Below the pieces are notes generated by a model. It was not told the DNA's origin. It did no database searches and worked only from the letters and a program-made list of their open reading frames with translations. A program made the translations under genes and the position numbers. DNA of 49,391 nucleotides. Origin: CAYZXK01 sp964482395. GTDB taxonomy: Bacteria; Planctomycetota; Phycisphaerae; UBA1845; Fen-1342. Positions 1 to 7,962 of this stretch are shown here, piece by piece. Numbering within the stretch: position 1 is the stretch's first letter; each line of letters begins with the position of its first letter. The stretch spans positions 1 through 49,391 of the forward strand of contig CAYZXK010000130.1 in assembly GCA_964482395.1 (NCBI GenBank). The letters run 5' to 3'.

Positions 1-42
1 GGTAACTGGCGTCCGCTCCAAATCCGCCGCTACGATCCTCAT
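1..42 (-). CDS. Partial 5' end of a repeated gene, product unknown
   Basis: The ATG at 42-40 reads outward and encodes MRIVAADLERTPVT before the window ends. The AAGGAGG ribosome binding site lies 8 bases upstream. The same 14 codons occur at the other end of the window. The short N-terminus does not identify the family. Because the gene is in at least two copies, a transposase is one possibility, but a duplicated metabolic gene cannot be excluded. Confidence 0.55.
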   Translation of the reverse strand, partial: MRIVAADLERTPVT

Positions 43-138
43 GGGCGTGTCCTCCTTGTCTGTTAATTCAATATGGGCCAGAGGATACGCCCTTCCTACG
101 CCTCGGCAACGAGATTACACACGAAAGGATACGCCACC
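1..138. repeat. Left copy of 138-bp terminal inverted repeat
   Basis: Bases 1-138 are the exact reverse complement of 49253-49390; identity stops at base 139. The repeat holds a leader with two copies of GGCGTATCCT, a strong ribosome binding site (AAGGAGG) and the first 14 codons of a gene pointing out of the window. A contig that ends about one k-mer into a multicopy sequence would look like this, so the repeat probably marks a dispersed element such as an insertion sequence, or a duplicated gene. It could also be a fold-back assembly artefact. Confidence 0.95.
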
Positions 139-172
139 CCCGGGCCGGCCGGCTGCCTGCCTGCGGTCGGGC

Positions 173-201
173 TTGGACCGGCCGGCCCGCGGCGATAAAC
201 T
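173..201 (+). promoter_or_regulatory. Candidate sigma70-type promoter for btaB-btaA
   Basis: TTGGAC (173-178) and TAAACT (196-201) are separated by 17 bases, 44 bases before the btaB start. The match is only moderate. No convincing Pho box was recognised here, although betaine-lipid genes are phosphate-regulated in several bacteria. Confidence 0.3.
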
Positions 202-244
202 ATGTGATTCGATCGTCGGGGGCGTCGGCGAGGTGAGGTCCCCA

Positions 245-865
245 GTGCCCGGTACGGCCGTCCAACGCTTCTACCGTTTCCACGCCCGGGTTTATGACGG
301 GACCCGCTGGATGATTCTGCACGGCCGGCGACGGGCGATCGAGCACCTGGGCCTGCGCCCGGACAGCCAGGTGCTGGAGATCGGCTGCGGCACCGGGCTG
401 AGCTTCCCCCACATTCTGGAGCGGCTGGACCCGCAAGCCGGCCGCCTGACCGGGATCGACTTCTCACCCGACATGCTCCGCAAGGCCGAAAGACGGGTGC
501 GACAGCACGGGTGGCCGAATGTGGAGCTGATCCTGACGGACGCAACCACCCTGAGCCTGGGACGCCAGTACGACGCGGTCTTCTTCGCCTACAGCCTGAA
601 CATGATCCCCGACTGGCAGGCCGCCCTGGCCCGGGCCCACGCTCACCTGACTGCCGGCGGCCACCTGGTGGTTCTGGACTTCGGACGGTTCGACGGTTGG
701 GGGCCGCTGGCTCCATTGATCCGCGCCTGCCTGCGATGCAACCACGTTCAGACCCAGCGGCCGTACGAAAGTGAATTGCGAAGGCTTTGCGACCGGTTGG
801 AAATCCACCACTGGCTCGGCGGATACAACTTCATCGCGGTCGGTCAGAAAATCAGGCAAAGATGA
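245..865 (+). CDS. btaB: BtaB-like SAM-dependent methyltransferase (betaine lipid headgroup)
   Basis: This is a 206-residue class I methyltransferase. The SAM-binding motif I (LEIGCGTG, about residues 44-51) and an acidic motif II region (GIDFSPDML) are clear. In the known pathway BtaB N-methylates diacylglyceryl-homoserine three times to give the betaine lipid DGTS. The assignment rests on fold and on the directly coupled btaA gene: the stop codon overlaps the btaA start in ATGA at 862-865. The GTG at 245 is chosen because GAGGTGAGG lies just upstream and the reading starts at the usual family N-terminus (QRFYRFHARVYD). The open frame extends upstream to 41, but that part is the repeat and a GC-rich leader and is unlikely to be translated. 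Confidence 0.85.
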   Translation: MPGTAVQRFYRFHARVYDGTRWMILHGRRRAIEHLGLRPDSQVLEIGCGTGLSFPHILERLDPQAGRLTGIDFSPDMLRKAERRVRQHGWPNVELILTDATTLSLGRQYDAVFFAYSLNMIPDWQAALARAHAHLTAGGHLVVLDFGRFDGWGPLAPLIRACLRCNHVQTQRPYESELRRLCDRLEIHHWLGGYNFIAVGQKIRQR

Positions 866-2025
866 CTCAGGTTGTGGACATGCCGGTGACCGGCGATCGG
901 AGCTGGCTGGAACGTCTGGTGTTCCACGGGATCGTCTTTCACATGTCTTGGGAAGACCCTGAGATGGACCGGCAGGCCCTGGATCTGACGCCCGATGACA
1001 GCGTGGTATCCATCAGTTCCGGGGGGTGCAACCCGCTCAACTTCCTTTGCCAGAACCCCCGACGGTTGATTTGCGTGGACGGCAACCCGGCTCAGAATGC
1101 AATTCTGGAGCTGAAGCTGGCGGCGATCCGAAGCCTTGATTATCAGACCTTCTTCGACATTTTCGCCGCCCGCCGACCCTCGGTGGTCTGCCGGGTCTAC
1201 CGACCCAGACTCCGGCCCCAGCTTTCAGCCCGGTCGGCGGCGTTCTGGGACGAGAACCTGTGGATGGTGGCTCGCGGGCTGTACAACTTCGGGCGGCTGG
1301 GCTTGTTCTGCCGCATCCTGCGCCGCTACCTGGCCCTGCTTGGAATCGGACCCAACCTGATCGAGGACTTCTTCCAGCGCCACACTCTTCGGGAGCAGAC
1401 CGACCTGTACCGCACCCGGGTGGCACCCAGACTGTGGGGCCCATGGTCCCGACAGTTCGTCATGTTCCGGCCGCTGCTCTACCTCTGCGGCGTTCATCCC
1501 CAGCAGTACCGGCTGGTCAACGGTCGGCACGACATGTACGAGTACGTCAAGGAGCGGGTCGAGTATCTCCTGACGCAGGTGCCGGTCAGGGACAACTACT
1601 TCCTCAGCCAAGCGGTCAGCGGACGCTTTCGCGGCCAGCACGTGCCGCCCTACCTGCGGCCGGAGAACTTCCAGACCCTGCGGCAGAACCTCGACCGGGT
1701 GCTGATCGTGAACGGGTGGCTGGGGCCCTTCCTGGACACTCTGCCGCCGGATTTGATCACCAAGTTCAACCTGCTGGACATCTTCGACTGGATGAGCCCG
1801 GCCATGTTCGAGGCCACGCTGCGAAGCGTGCTTCGAGCGGCGCGGGTCGGTGCCCGGCTGATCTACCGCAGCGGGAGCTATCAGCTTGATCCTCCGCCGG
1901 CCATCTTGCCGCACCTGGAGCGGCACGACGACCTGGCCCGCCGACTGCTGGCCACCGACCGGTCCGGGACTTACGGAAGTTTCTACGTCATGACGGTCAA
2001 GAGCAAACCGGAAAGCGAGGTTTGA
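862..2025 (+). CDS. btaA: BtaA, SAM:diacylglycerol 3-amino-3-carboxypropyltransferase (DUF3419)
   Basis: This 387-residue protein has the DUF3419/BtaA hallmarks: an early WEDPEMD segment, the SISSGGCNPLNFL loop resembling a SAM-binding motif, ICVDGNPAQN, and a late FNLLDIFDWM segment. BtaA moves the 3-amino-3-carboxypropyl group of S-adenosylmethionine onto diacylglycerol, producing diacylglyceryl-homoserine for BtaB. The ATG at 862 overlaps the btaB stop, indicating translational coupling. Order BA, rather than the AB order of Rhodobacter, is seen in other phyla. Betaine lipids replace phospholipids in the membrane, usually under phosphate limitation. That role is known for the family and is inferred here. 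Confidence 0.9.
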   Translation: MTQVVDMPVTGDRSWLERLVFHGIVFHMSWEDPEMDRQALDLTPDDSVVSISSGGCNPLNFLCQNPRRLICVDGNPAQNAILELKLAAIRSLDYQTFFDIFAARRPSVVCRVYRPRLRPQLSARSAAFWDENLWMVARGLYNFGRLGLFCRILRRYLALLGIGPNLIEDFFQRHTLREQTDLYRTRVAPRLWGPWSRQFVMFRPLLYLCGVHPQQYRLVNGRHDMYEYVKERVEYLLTQVPVRDNYFLSQAVSGRFRGQHVPPYLRPENFQTLRQNLDRVLIVNGWLGPFLDTLPPDLITKFNLLDIFDWMSPAMFEATLRSVLRAARVGARLIYRSGSYQLDPPPAILPHLERHDDLARRLLATDRSGTYGSFYVMTVKSKPESEV

Positions 2026-2112
2026 AGACCCGCGTTCGTGCGTCACAAACCCGGACGCGAAGCGCGAGCGGCCGCGCCCTGTGACTGTGTTCGGGTACTC
2101 GCGCCCGGGAAG

Positions 2113-2961
2113 TCAGGTAACGTAGACAGGAAGTCCCTTCTTCTGCTGTATGCGGGTCAACTCCGTCAGGATGTCGTCTGGCGAGGGTTCCCGCCCCTCG
2201 CGCAGCGCGGCCTGTATGTCCTCCCATATCGTGAACACGGGACGCGGATCGCCCATTTTAAAACGGCCTTCGACCAGAGCGAACGGGTAGACAAGCCACG
2301 TCACCTCGCTGTTGGCCGGATCATCGACTCGCTTGATCGTCGGAAGAGCCTCGAAGAAGCACTGATCCACGGCGACAAAGAACTTCTTGCCCCAACGCCT
2401 GAACACGGGGACCTTGAGCGCCAGTTGAGGCATCAGGCGTTTCTGCGCAGATGAACGCCAGTCGGGACGCCGGCCGGTTCCAGCGGGCACCTGGCCCGTT
2501 TCCATGAACTGTTTGAAGACGGGGCGAATCGGCCCGCCAGAGAAGTATACCGACTGAACCTCGAGAGCTGCGAAATCTACCGGCGTTCCAGTATCCGCCA
2601 GTCTCGCGATTACATAGTCGATCTTGCCAATCCTGCGCACCCGCCCCGGCGCGCTCGGGCCTTCCGGCTCAGCCCGGAGAACTCGTACCTGCTCAACGGC
2701 GATGACCTGGGAACCCGTGCCAAAGGCCAAGCGTCCAGCGTCCTTGAACAGGCGGCCTTCCTCGGCAAACCGGAACGGACAGAGCGTCGCCAGCCGTTCC
2801 CCGTCGGTCAGCGAACACACGCCGAGTGGGTCCCTTGATCCCGCCTTCGTGCAGGGCGACGCCCGGAATGGACATGCACGTCTCTCTCGACATTCTCTTG
2901 CACCCTCTGTATCATCACTGATCGAAAAACCGAAGACCTCAGCGATCTGGAAAGTCGGCAT
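2113..2961 (-). CDS. NotI-like type II restriction endonuclease
   Basis: The 282-residue product matches the layout of NotI. It starts with an IAEVFG segment and has four cysteines (residues 30, 37, 49, 61) in CPF, C-T-K, GVC and CPF contexts. These correspond to the Cys4 iron site that shapes the DNA-binding domain of NotI. A PD-(D/E)xK-like core follows: KIDYVIARL (Asp115) and ALEVQSVYF (Glu134, Gln136), matching the E-x-Q catalytic strand of NotI. It is about 100 residues shorter than NotI, so parts of the recognition surface differ. The start ATG shares a CATG (2959-2962) with the divergent methyltransferase; GAGG precedes it. Family assignment is from recalled NotI motifs, not an alignment. 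The recognition sequence is unknown and unlikely to be GCGGCCGC (see findings). Confidence 0.85.
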   Translation of the reverse strand: MPTFQIAEVFGFSISDDTEGARECRERRACPFRASPCTKAGSRDPLGVCSLTDGERLATLCPFRFAEEGRLFKDAGRLAFGTGSQVIAVEQVRVLRAEPEGPSAPGRVRRIGKIDYVIARLADTGTPVDFAALEVQSVYFSGGPIRPVFKQFMETGQVPAGTGRRPDWRSSAQKRLMPQLALKVPVFRRWGKKFFVAVDQCFFEALPTIKRVDDPANSEVTWLVYPFALVEGRFKMGDPRPVFTIWEDIQAALREGREPSPDDILTELTRIQQKKGLPVYVT

Positions 2962-3868
2962 GGTCGCCTCGGCGAATCAGTTCGTCGATCTGGCAAGACC
3001 CACCAACGTGGCAAGCGTACCTCAGAGAAGCCCATTCCGCTACCCCGGGGGAAAAACCTGGCTCATACCCTTTCTCCGCAACTGGTTGAGGTCGCTGGAG
3101 AGACGTCCGCGCCTGTTCGTCGAGCCTTTTGCCGGTGGGGGCGTTGCGAGCCTGACAGTGGCCGCTGAAGGCCTCGCCGAGAAGGTTCTCCTCGGCGAGC
3201 TGGACGCGGGCGTCGCGGCAGTGTGGAAGGTAGCGCTGGGTCCAACCAACGAGTGGCTTGTTCGCCAGATTCTCGACTTCAGGGTCACACGCACGAACGT
3301 GCTGCATATCCTTCGAGCGACACCGACCAGCGAGCCTGAACTGGCGTTTCAGACCCTTGTTCGAAACCGCGTTCAGCGGGGCGGGATCATGGCTCCGGGT
3401 GCCAGCTTGGTCAGGCGCGGCGAAAACGGCCGCGGGCTCCGTTCGCGCTGGTACCCGCAAACCCTGGCCCGGCGCCTTCGGGCCATCTATGCAATGCGCG
3501 ACCGTATCAGTTTCGAACACGCTGATGCCTTCAGCTTGATCCCGCGTTTCCTTGGCGACACTAGCGTGGCGATGTTCGTCGATCCACCCTACACCGCCGG
3601 TGGGAAGCGTGCCGGCCGGCGCATGTACCTGCACTGCGACATAGATCACCGACAACTATTTGGACTGCTGGGCGGCGCGGCTGGCCCCGTGGCCATGACA
3701 TATGACGAGGCCCCAGAGGTGCTGCGATTAGCGCGCGAGTTCGGGTTTCACGTGGAGCGGGTGCCGATGAAGAATGCCCACCATGCCGTAATGTTCGAAC
3801 TGCTGCTGACGAACCGCGGATCATGCACCCGCCGGGTTGGGCCGTCGCAACTCAGCCTTTTCACGTGA
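2960..3868 (+). CDS. D12-class N6-adenine DNA methyltransferase
   Basis: The 302-residue protein carries the ordered motifs of Dam/D12 alpha-class enzymes: FRYPGGK (26-32), FVEPFAGGG (53-61) and the catalytic DPPYT (208-212). These enzymes transfer a methyl group from SAM to N6 of adenine. Divergent placement next to the NotI-like endonuclease makes it the likely cognate protecting methylase. The ATG at 2960 is preferred, with a weak GGAAAG site; a GTG at 3009 would leave only nine residues before FRYPGGK and is an alternative. The open frame upstream of 2960 is antisense to the endonuclease and is not taken. Base composition around 2100-3870 looks somewhat less GC-rich by eye than the neighbours, as expected for a transferred cassette. 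Confidence 0.9.
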   Translation: MVASANQFVDLARPTNVASVPQRSPFRYPGGKTWLIPFLRNWLRSLERRPRLFVEPFAGGGVASLTVAAEGLAEKVLLGELDAGVAAVWKVALGPTNEWLVRQILDFRVTRTNVLHILRATPTSEPELAFQTLVRNRVQRGGIMAPGASLVRRGENGRGLRSRWYPQTLARRLRAIYAMRDRISFEHADAFSLIPRFLGDTSVAMFVDPPYTAGGKRAGRRMYLHCDIDHRQLFGLLGGAAGPVAMTYDEAPEVLRLAREFGFHVERVPMKNAHHAVMFELLLTNRGSCTRRVGPSQLSLFT

Positions 3869-4014
3869 GCCACGTTCGGGGGGCGAACGCAACTGGGCGG
3901 CACGCCATACGCGGGGAAAAACGATGCTCGGACGTGCTTACGTTGCGCACTGCGCCCGTCGCGGCCAGCGGCGCCTTGGCCGGCGGTTAACCGGTGCCTT
4001 TGTAGTGCGTGGTC

Positions 4015-5190
4015 TTACAGGGGGAGGCTGACGTTGCGTCCGTTTTCGCCGGGCTCGAAGAAGTGCACGCGGGTCATGTCCACCCGCATGCGGGCGGGTT
4101 GGCCCTCGGTCAGGCGGGTTCGGCTGTCCACACGGCTGACGAGGTGCGGGTGTCGGGGCGTGCCGCAATAGACGTCTACCCGGTCGCCCAGCGGCTCGAC
4201 GACCGAAATCTGGACTTTGAGGATTTCCTGCTCGCCCGAGTCGCCGGCCGGCGACAAGGCCTCGGGCCGGACTCCCAATGTGATGGGCTGGCCCGCCAGC
4301 CGCTCGAGCCGGGCCCGGTGAGCCGGACTGACCGTCAACCGATTATCGCCCTCATCGAACAGCAGGCGGTCGCCCTCGCGGACCAGCCGACCTTCCAGGA
4401 AGTTCATCGGCGGCGTGCCGACGAAACCCGCCACGAACCGGTTCACCGGCCGCTCGTAGACCTCGTAAGGCGTCCCAGTCTGCTGGATGACGCCATCTTT
4501 CATCACCACCACGCGATCGCCGAGCGTCATGGCCTCTTCCTGATCGTGCGTGACGTAGACCGTGGTGGTCTGGACCTGCCGATGCAGGCGTTTGAGCTCG
4601 GCCCGCATACCGATCCGCAGTTTGGCGTCCAGGTTGGAAAGGGGCTCGTCGAAGAGAAACGCCTTCGGCTGGCGCACGATGGCCCGGCCGACGGCCACCC
4701 GCTGGCGCTGTCCGCCCGAGAGAGCCCGCGGCCGGCGATCCAGCAGGTTCCGAATGCCCAGAATATCCGCCGCCTCGTGCACTCGCCGATCAATCTCCCG
4801 ACGTTCCTCGCGGGCTTTCTTCCAGTAGCCGTGAGCGAAAATGAATGCCAACGGATTGTCGAAGGCCGCGTATTTCCGCCGCAATAGCAGCCCGAACGCC
4901 ATGTTCTTATAAACCGTCATGTGCGGGTACAGGGCGTAGTTCTGGAAAACCATGGCGATGTCGCGGTCCTTGGGGGCCACGCCGTTGACGATCCGGTCGC
5001 CGATACGGATGGTGCCCGACGTTATGTCTTCCAGGCCGGCAATCATGCGAAGCGTGGTGCTCTTGCCGCAGCCGGAGGGACCGACCAGGACCACGAACTC
5101 GCAGTCCAGAATCCTGAGGCTGATGTTGTCCACAGCCTTCACCTGGCCGGGAAACACCTTTGTGACGTTGATCAGCTCGACCTCAGCCAT
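4015..5190 (-). CDS. MalK/UgpC/MsmX-type sugar ABC transporter ATPase
   Basis: The 391-residue protein has Walker A GPSGCGKST (37-45), Q-loop Gln83, signature LSGGQ (157-161), Walker B FLFDEP (178-183), H-loop His215 and a C-terminal MalK-type regulatory domain (GVRPEAL and the final HFFEPGENG stretch). It would energise uptake of sugars or glycerol-3-phosphate type substrates. No permease or binding protein lies beside it, so it may serve several transporters, as MsmX does. About 22 extra residues, rich in aromatic and basic residues, lie between the Q-loop and the signature (roughly 104-128), where MalK has a short linker. The ATG at 5190 is chosen for GAGG seven bases upstream. Confidence 0.9.
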   Translation of the reverse strand: MAEVELINVTKVFPGQVKAVDNISLRILDCEFVVLVGPSGCGKSTTLRMIAGLEDITSGTIRIGDRIVNGVAPKDRDIAMVFQNYALYPHMTVYKNMAFGLLLRRKYAAFDNPLAFIFAHGYWKKAREERREIDRRVHEAADILGIRNLLDRRPRALSGGQRQRVAVGRAIVRQPKAFLFDEPLSNLDAKLRIGMRAELKRLHRQVQTTTVYVTHDQEEAMTLGDRVVVMKDGVIQQTGTPYEVYERPVNRFVAGFVGTPPMNFLEGRLVREGDRLLFDEGDNRLTVSPAHRARLERLAGQPITLGVRPEALSPAGDSGEQEILKVQISVVEPLGDRVDVYCGTPRHPHLVSRVDSRTRLTEGQPARMRVDMTRVHFFEPGENGRNVSLPL

Positions 5191-5445
5191 GACTGCCTCG
5201 CCCAGGAAGTCAACGCCCGCTCCTCCGCAGCCCAAGCTCGAATATAAGATTCACGCGTCCGACCGGTCAAGATGCGGCCTGCGTGGCCCGCTGTGACGGG
5301 CGGGACGCCCATTCCACCCAAGACCACCGTGCCCACCTATGCGGCCGCTTGGCTGTACCAGTGCTCTGTGACTGGTGTGAACATTCGGTCGCACAAGCCT
5401 GTCCGACTCTTCAGCGCCACGCCGTCGGCGCGCCCGGAGTGCAAG

Positions 5446-6012
5446 TCAGCCGGAGCCGCCCAGCGGGGCCTTGAACGCCGGTCGGTACTGTGCCCCGCTC
5501 GGCAGCAGGCGACTCTCGAAAACCACCACTTCACGCACCCTCATCGCCTCAGTCTCCGGCGGCGGAGCGCTTTGAAGCACGCTCTGGAAGACGCGGCCGC
5601 CGGCCGGGGAGCGAGCCCGTCCCAGCGTGATATGAGGCGTGAAAACCCGGTTCTCCGGCTGAAAGCCCAGCTTGGTCAACAACGGGTCGGCCAACTCCAC
5701 CCACCGTCGGCATCCGTCGCTCAGGTCCTCTACGCCGCACCACAGCACCCGCGGACGGCGCGGGTCCGGAAAACAGCCCAGCCCCTTTATCCGCACACTG
5801 AAAGGCTCGACCTGAGCGCTGACGGCGGTCACCGCCTCGCAAACGCTGCCAAACTGCGGGTCGCTTACTTCACCCAGAAACTTCAGGGTGATATGAAGTT
5901 GATCCTGGGTGCACCAGCGGACCTCAGGACTAGCAGGAAAGACCTGCTTGAGCAGCTTGACCAGCGGACTGCGGAGCGCCGGTTCCAGTTCGACGGCGAT
6001 GAAGGTACGCAT
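5446..6012 (-). CDS. thpR: RNA 2',3'-cyclic phosphodiesterase (LigT/ThpR, 2H family)
   Basis: The 188-residue protein has the two HxT motifs that define the 2H phosphoesterases, both as HITL (residues 40-43 and 127-130), at normal spacing. The family hydrolyses 2',3'-cyclic phosphate ends of RNA to 2'-phosphate and can ligate tRNA halves in vitro. The start has GAGGA eight bases upstream. It lies 158 bases downstream of the PfkB kinase gene on the same strand and may be cotranscribed. Length and motifs are normal for the family. Confidence 0.9.
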   Translation of the reverse strand: MRTFIAVELEPALRSPLVKLLKQVFPASPEVRWCTQDQLHITLKFLGEVSDPQFGSVCEAVTAVSAQVEPFSVRIKGLGCFPDPRRPRVLWCGVEDLSDGCRRWVELADPLLTKLGFQPENRVFTPHITLGRARSPAGGRVFQSVLQSAPPPETEAMRVREVVVFESRLLPSGAQYRPAFKAPLGGSG

Positions 6013-6170
6013 GGGTCGGTCCTCTCATCCCCCCAGCCACTAAGCGGTGGCTCCGCCGCCGCAGCGATGGGACCAGGCTGCCCGAGCCGATCACCGCGCT
6101 GCCCCTCCATCGCCCCGGCGGGCAATTGGCGTTCTGAGGCACGCCACGCGGCACTAACGCACGCGATCAG

Positions 6171-7076
6171 TCACTCAAAGTGCACCATCTCTGCCAGCGC
6201 GGCCAGCCGTCGCTCGACCTCGGCCGACGTGGCCCGGCACAATGCATCCACGGAAAACGATTCCACCACCAGCGAAGCCACCACCGAACCACGAGCCATG
6301 GCCGCCCGCAAGGTTGCCCGGTCCAGGCCACCCCTGGACGCTATGTACCCCAAGGTCGCGCCCGCGAAGCTGTCGCCGCAGCCGGTCGGATCAACCACTT
6401 GCTCGGTCGGATAAGGCGGCATCAAGAACAGGTCGTCGGCCGACACCAGCAGGCTGCCGTGCTCGCCTTTCTTGATGATCGCGAAACGTGGACCCAGCCT
6501 GAGGATCTCGCGACCGGCGGTGACCAAATTGGTCTTGCCGGTCAGCAGCCGGGCCTCGCCCTCGTTAAGCACGAGGCCGTGAACCAGTCGCAGCGTGCGG
6601 CGGAGCTCCTCGGGCTGGTTTTCGATCCAGAGGTTCATGGTGTCGCAGACCAGCAAATCGGCCCGCGAAAGCTGCTCGGCAAACTGACGCTGCAAGACCG
6701 GATGCGTGTTGGCCAGGAAGACGAATCGGCTGTCGCGGAAGTGAGTGGGTATCGGGGGAGCATGCTCGGCCAGGACATTTAGCTTGACGTCCACCGTCTC
6801 GGCCTCGTTCATCGCGCCGGCGTAACGCCCATGCCAACGGAACGTCCGGCTGCCGCGACGCACCTCCACCCCGCTTGTGTCCACCCCCCGCTCGATCAGC
6901 GGCCCAAGCCGGCCCAGGTCGAAGTCCTCCCCGACCGCGCCGACCATCCGCACCCGGGTGAAAAGTGATGCGGCCAGCGCGAAATAAACCGCCGACCCGC
7001 CCAGCACATCCGACACCGTGCCGTGCGGCGTTTGCACGGTGTCCAGCCCGATCGAACCGGTTACCAGCAGCGACAT
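6171..7076 (-). CDS. PfkB-family carbohydrate kinase
   Basis: The 301-residue ribokinase-fold protein has the early GG pair (26-27, in LGGSAVYFAL) and the C-terminal signature DPTGCGDSF (229-237), which includes the anion hole and catalytic Asp235. Family members phosphorylate sugars or nucleosides with ATP; the substrate cannot be read from sequence. The closest general pattern is the adenosine/ribokinase-like sugar kinases of planctomycetes. GGGAGAGG lies just before the ATG. It follows birA by 33 bases in the same direction. Confidence 0.85.
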   Translation of the reverse strand: MSLLVTGSIGLDTVQTPHGTVSDVLGGSAVYFALAASLFTRVRMVGAVGEDFDLGRLGPLIERGVDTSGVEVRRGSRTFRWHGRYAGAMNEAETVDVKLNVLAEHAPPIPTHFRDSRFVFLANTHPVLQRQFAEQLSRADLLVCDTMNLWIENQPEELRRTLRLVHGLVLNEGEARLLTGKTNLVTAGREILRLGPRFAIIKKGEHGSLLVSADDLFLMPPYPTEQVVDPTGCGDSFAGATLGYIASRGGLDRATLRAAMARGSVVASLVVESFSVDALCRATSAEVERRLAALAEMVHFE

Positions 7077-7109
7077 CGCCTCTCCCTGAAGCGGGCCGGC
7101 CCGCCGCCT

Positions 7110-7952
7110 TCACCAGACCCTCGTGGTGGTCGCGGCCGGGAAACACCTTCGTCCGCCATGGTCCAACTGCACCACCAGGTCGCCGTCATCGCTGACCTCG
7201 ATCGCGGTGCCGGTGAAGGTCCGGGCATGGTGCAGTAGTGTAACCCGGGTTCCGACGTCTTCGCAGCGCTGCCGCCAGGCCGAGCGCACGCGTCCCCAGC
7301 CCGTCGGGCGCCGACCGCAGACATGCAGCCAATAATCCAGACGAGCCAGCAGCACGCGCGTGACCGCCCCCCGGTCGATCGGGCCGGTCGACTCGCATTC
7401 CAGCGAAGTTGCCCGGCCCGCGAGCGACCCTTGGAAGTGACCGGGTTGCTGTAGGCAGTTCAGGCCGACGCCGATGACCACCGCTCGGCGCAGCGAAGCT
7501 GCTGGTGGGGTCTCGGGAGGCAGGTCCGATAAGGCGCGGGATTCGGCCAACACACCGCCGACTTTGCGGCCCGCCAACATTAGGTCGTTCGGCCAGCGGA
7601 CACGTGGCGAGCAATCCGTGATAGCTTCGATCGCCTCGCAGGCGGCCAGGGCGGCCAGCAACGCAGCTTGGGACAACAGCGGTGAATCCGCCGGCTCGTG
7701 CAGGAGGATGCTGAGCAGGACGGACGAGCCGCGGGGGGCCTCCCAGCGGCGACCGAGCCGGCCGCGACCGGCGGTCTGAAACTCGGCCCACGCCACCGCC
7801 CCGTCGCTGACCTGCGTCGCTCGTTCTAGAAGGAACTGGTTGGTGCTGTCGATGGTCCGATGCATGAAGACCTGGCCGCGGAGGCGTCGGAGCGGACCGT
7901 CGGGCAGCAAGTCCTGGGCGGTCAGCAATGGTCGATGAGTAGCGGGTGACAT
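7110..7952 (-). CDS. birA: Biotin--[acetyl-CoA-carboxylase] ligase, catalytic type
   Basis: The 280-residue protein has the biotin-ligase motifs IDSTN (35-39) and GRGRLGRRW (62-70, the biotinoyl-AMP loop) and a small C-terminal beta domain. It attaches biotin to carboxylase carrier proteins. There is no N-terminal helix-turn-helix domain, so unlike E. coli BirA it should not repress biotin genes. It starts 11 bases after the xylB stop with AAGGTA upstream, which suggests one transcript. Confidence 0.9.
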   Translation of the reverse strand: MSPATHRPLLTAQDLLPDGPLRRLRGQVFMHRTIDSTNQFLLERATQVSDGAVAWAEFQTAGRGRLGRRWEAPRGSSVLLSILLHEPADSPLLSQAALLAALAACEAIEAITDCSPRVRWPNDLMLAGRKVGGVLAESRALSDLPPETPPAASLRRAVVIGVGLNCLQQPGHFQGSLAGRATSLECESTGPIDRGAVTRVLLARLDYWLHVCGRRPTGWGRVRSAWRQRCEDVGTRVTLLHHARTFTGTAIEVSDDGDLVVQLDHGGRRCFPAATTTRVW

Positions 7953-7962
7953 GAACGGTACC

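Noticed and set aside
41..244. Upstream extension of the btaB frame into the terminal repeat
   Set aside because: It starts inside the repeat opposite another gene's start, lacks a ribosome site and adds non-conserved residues.
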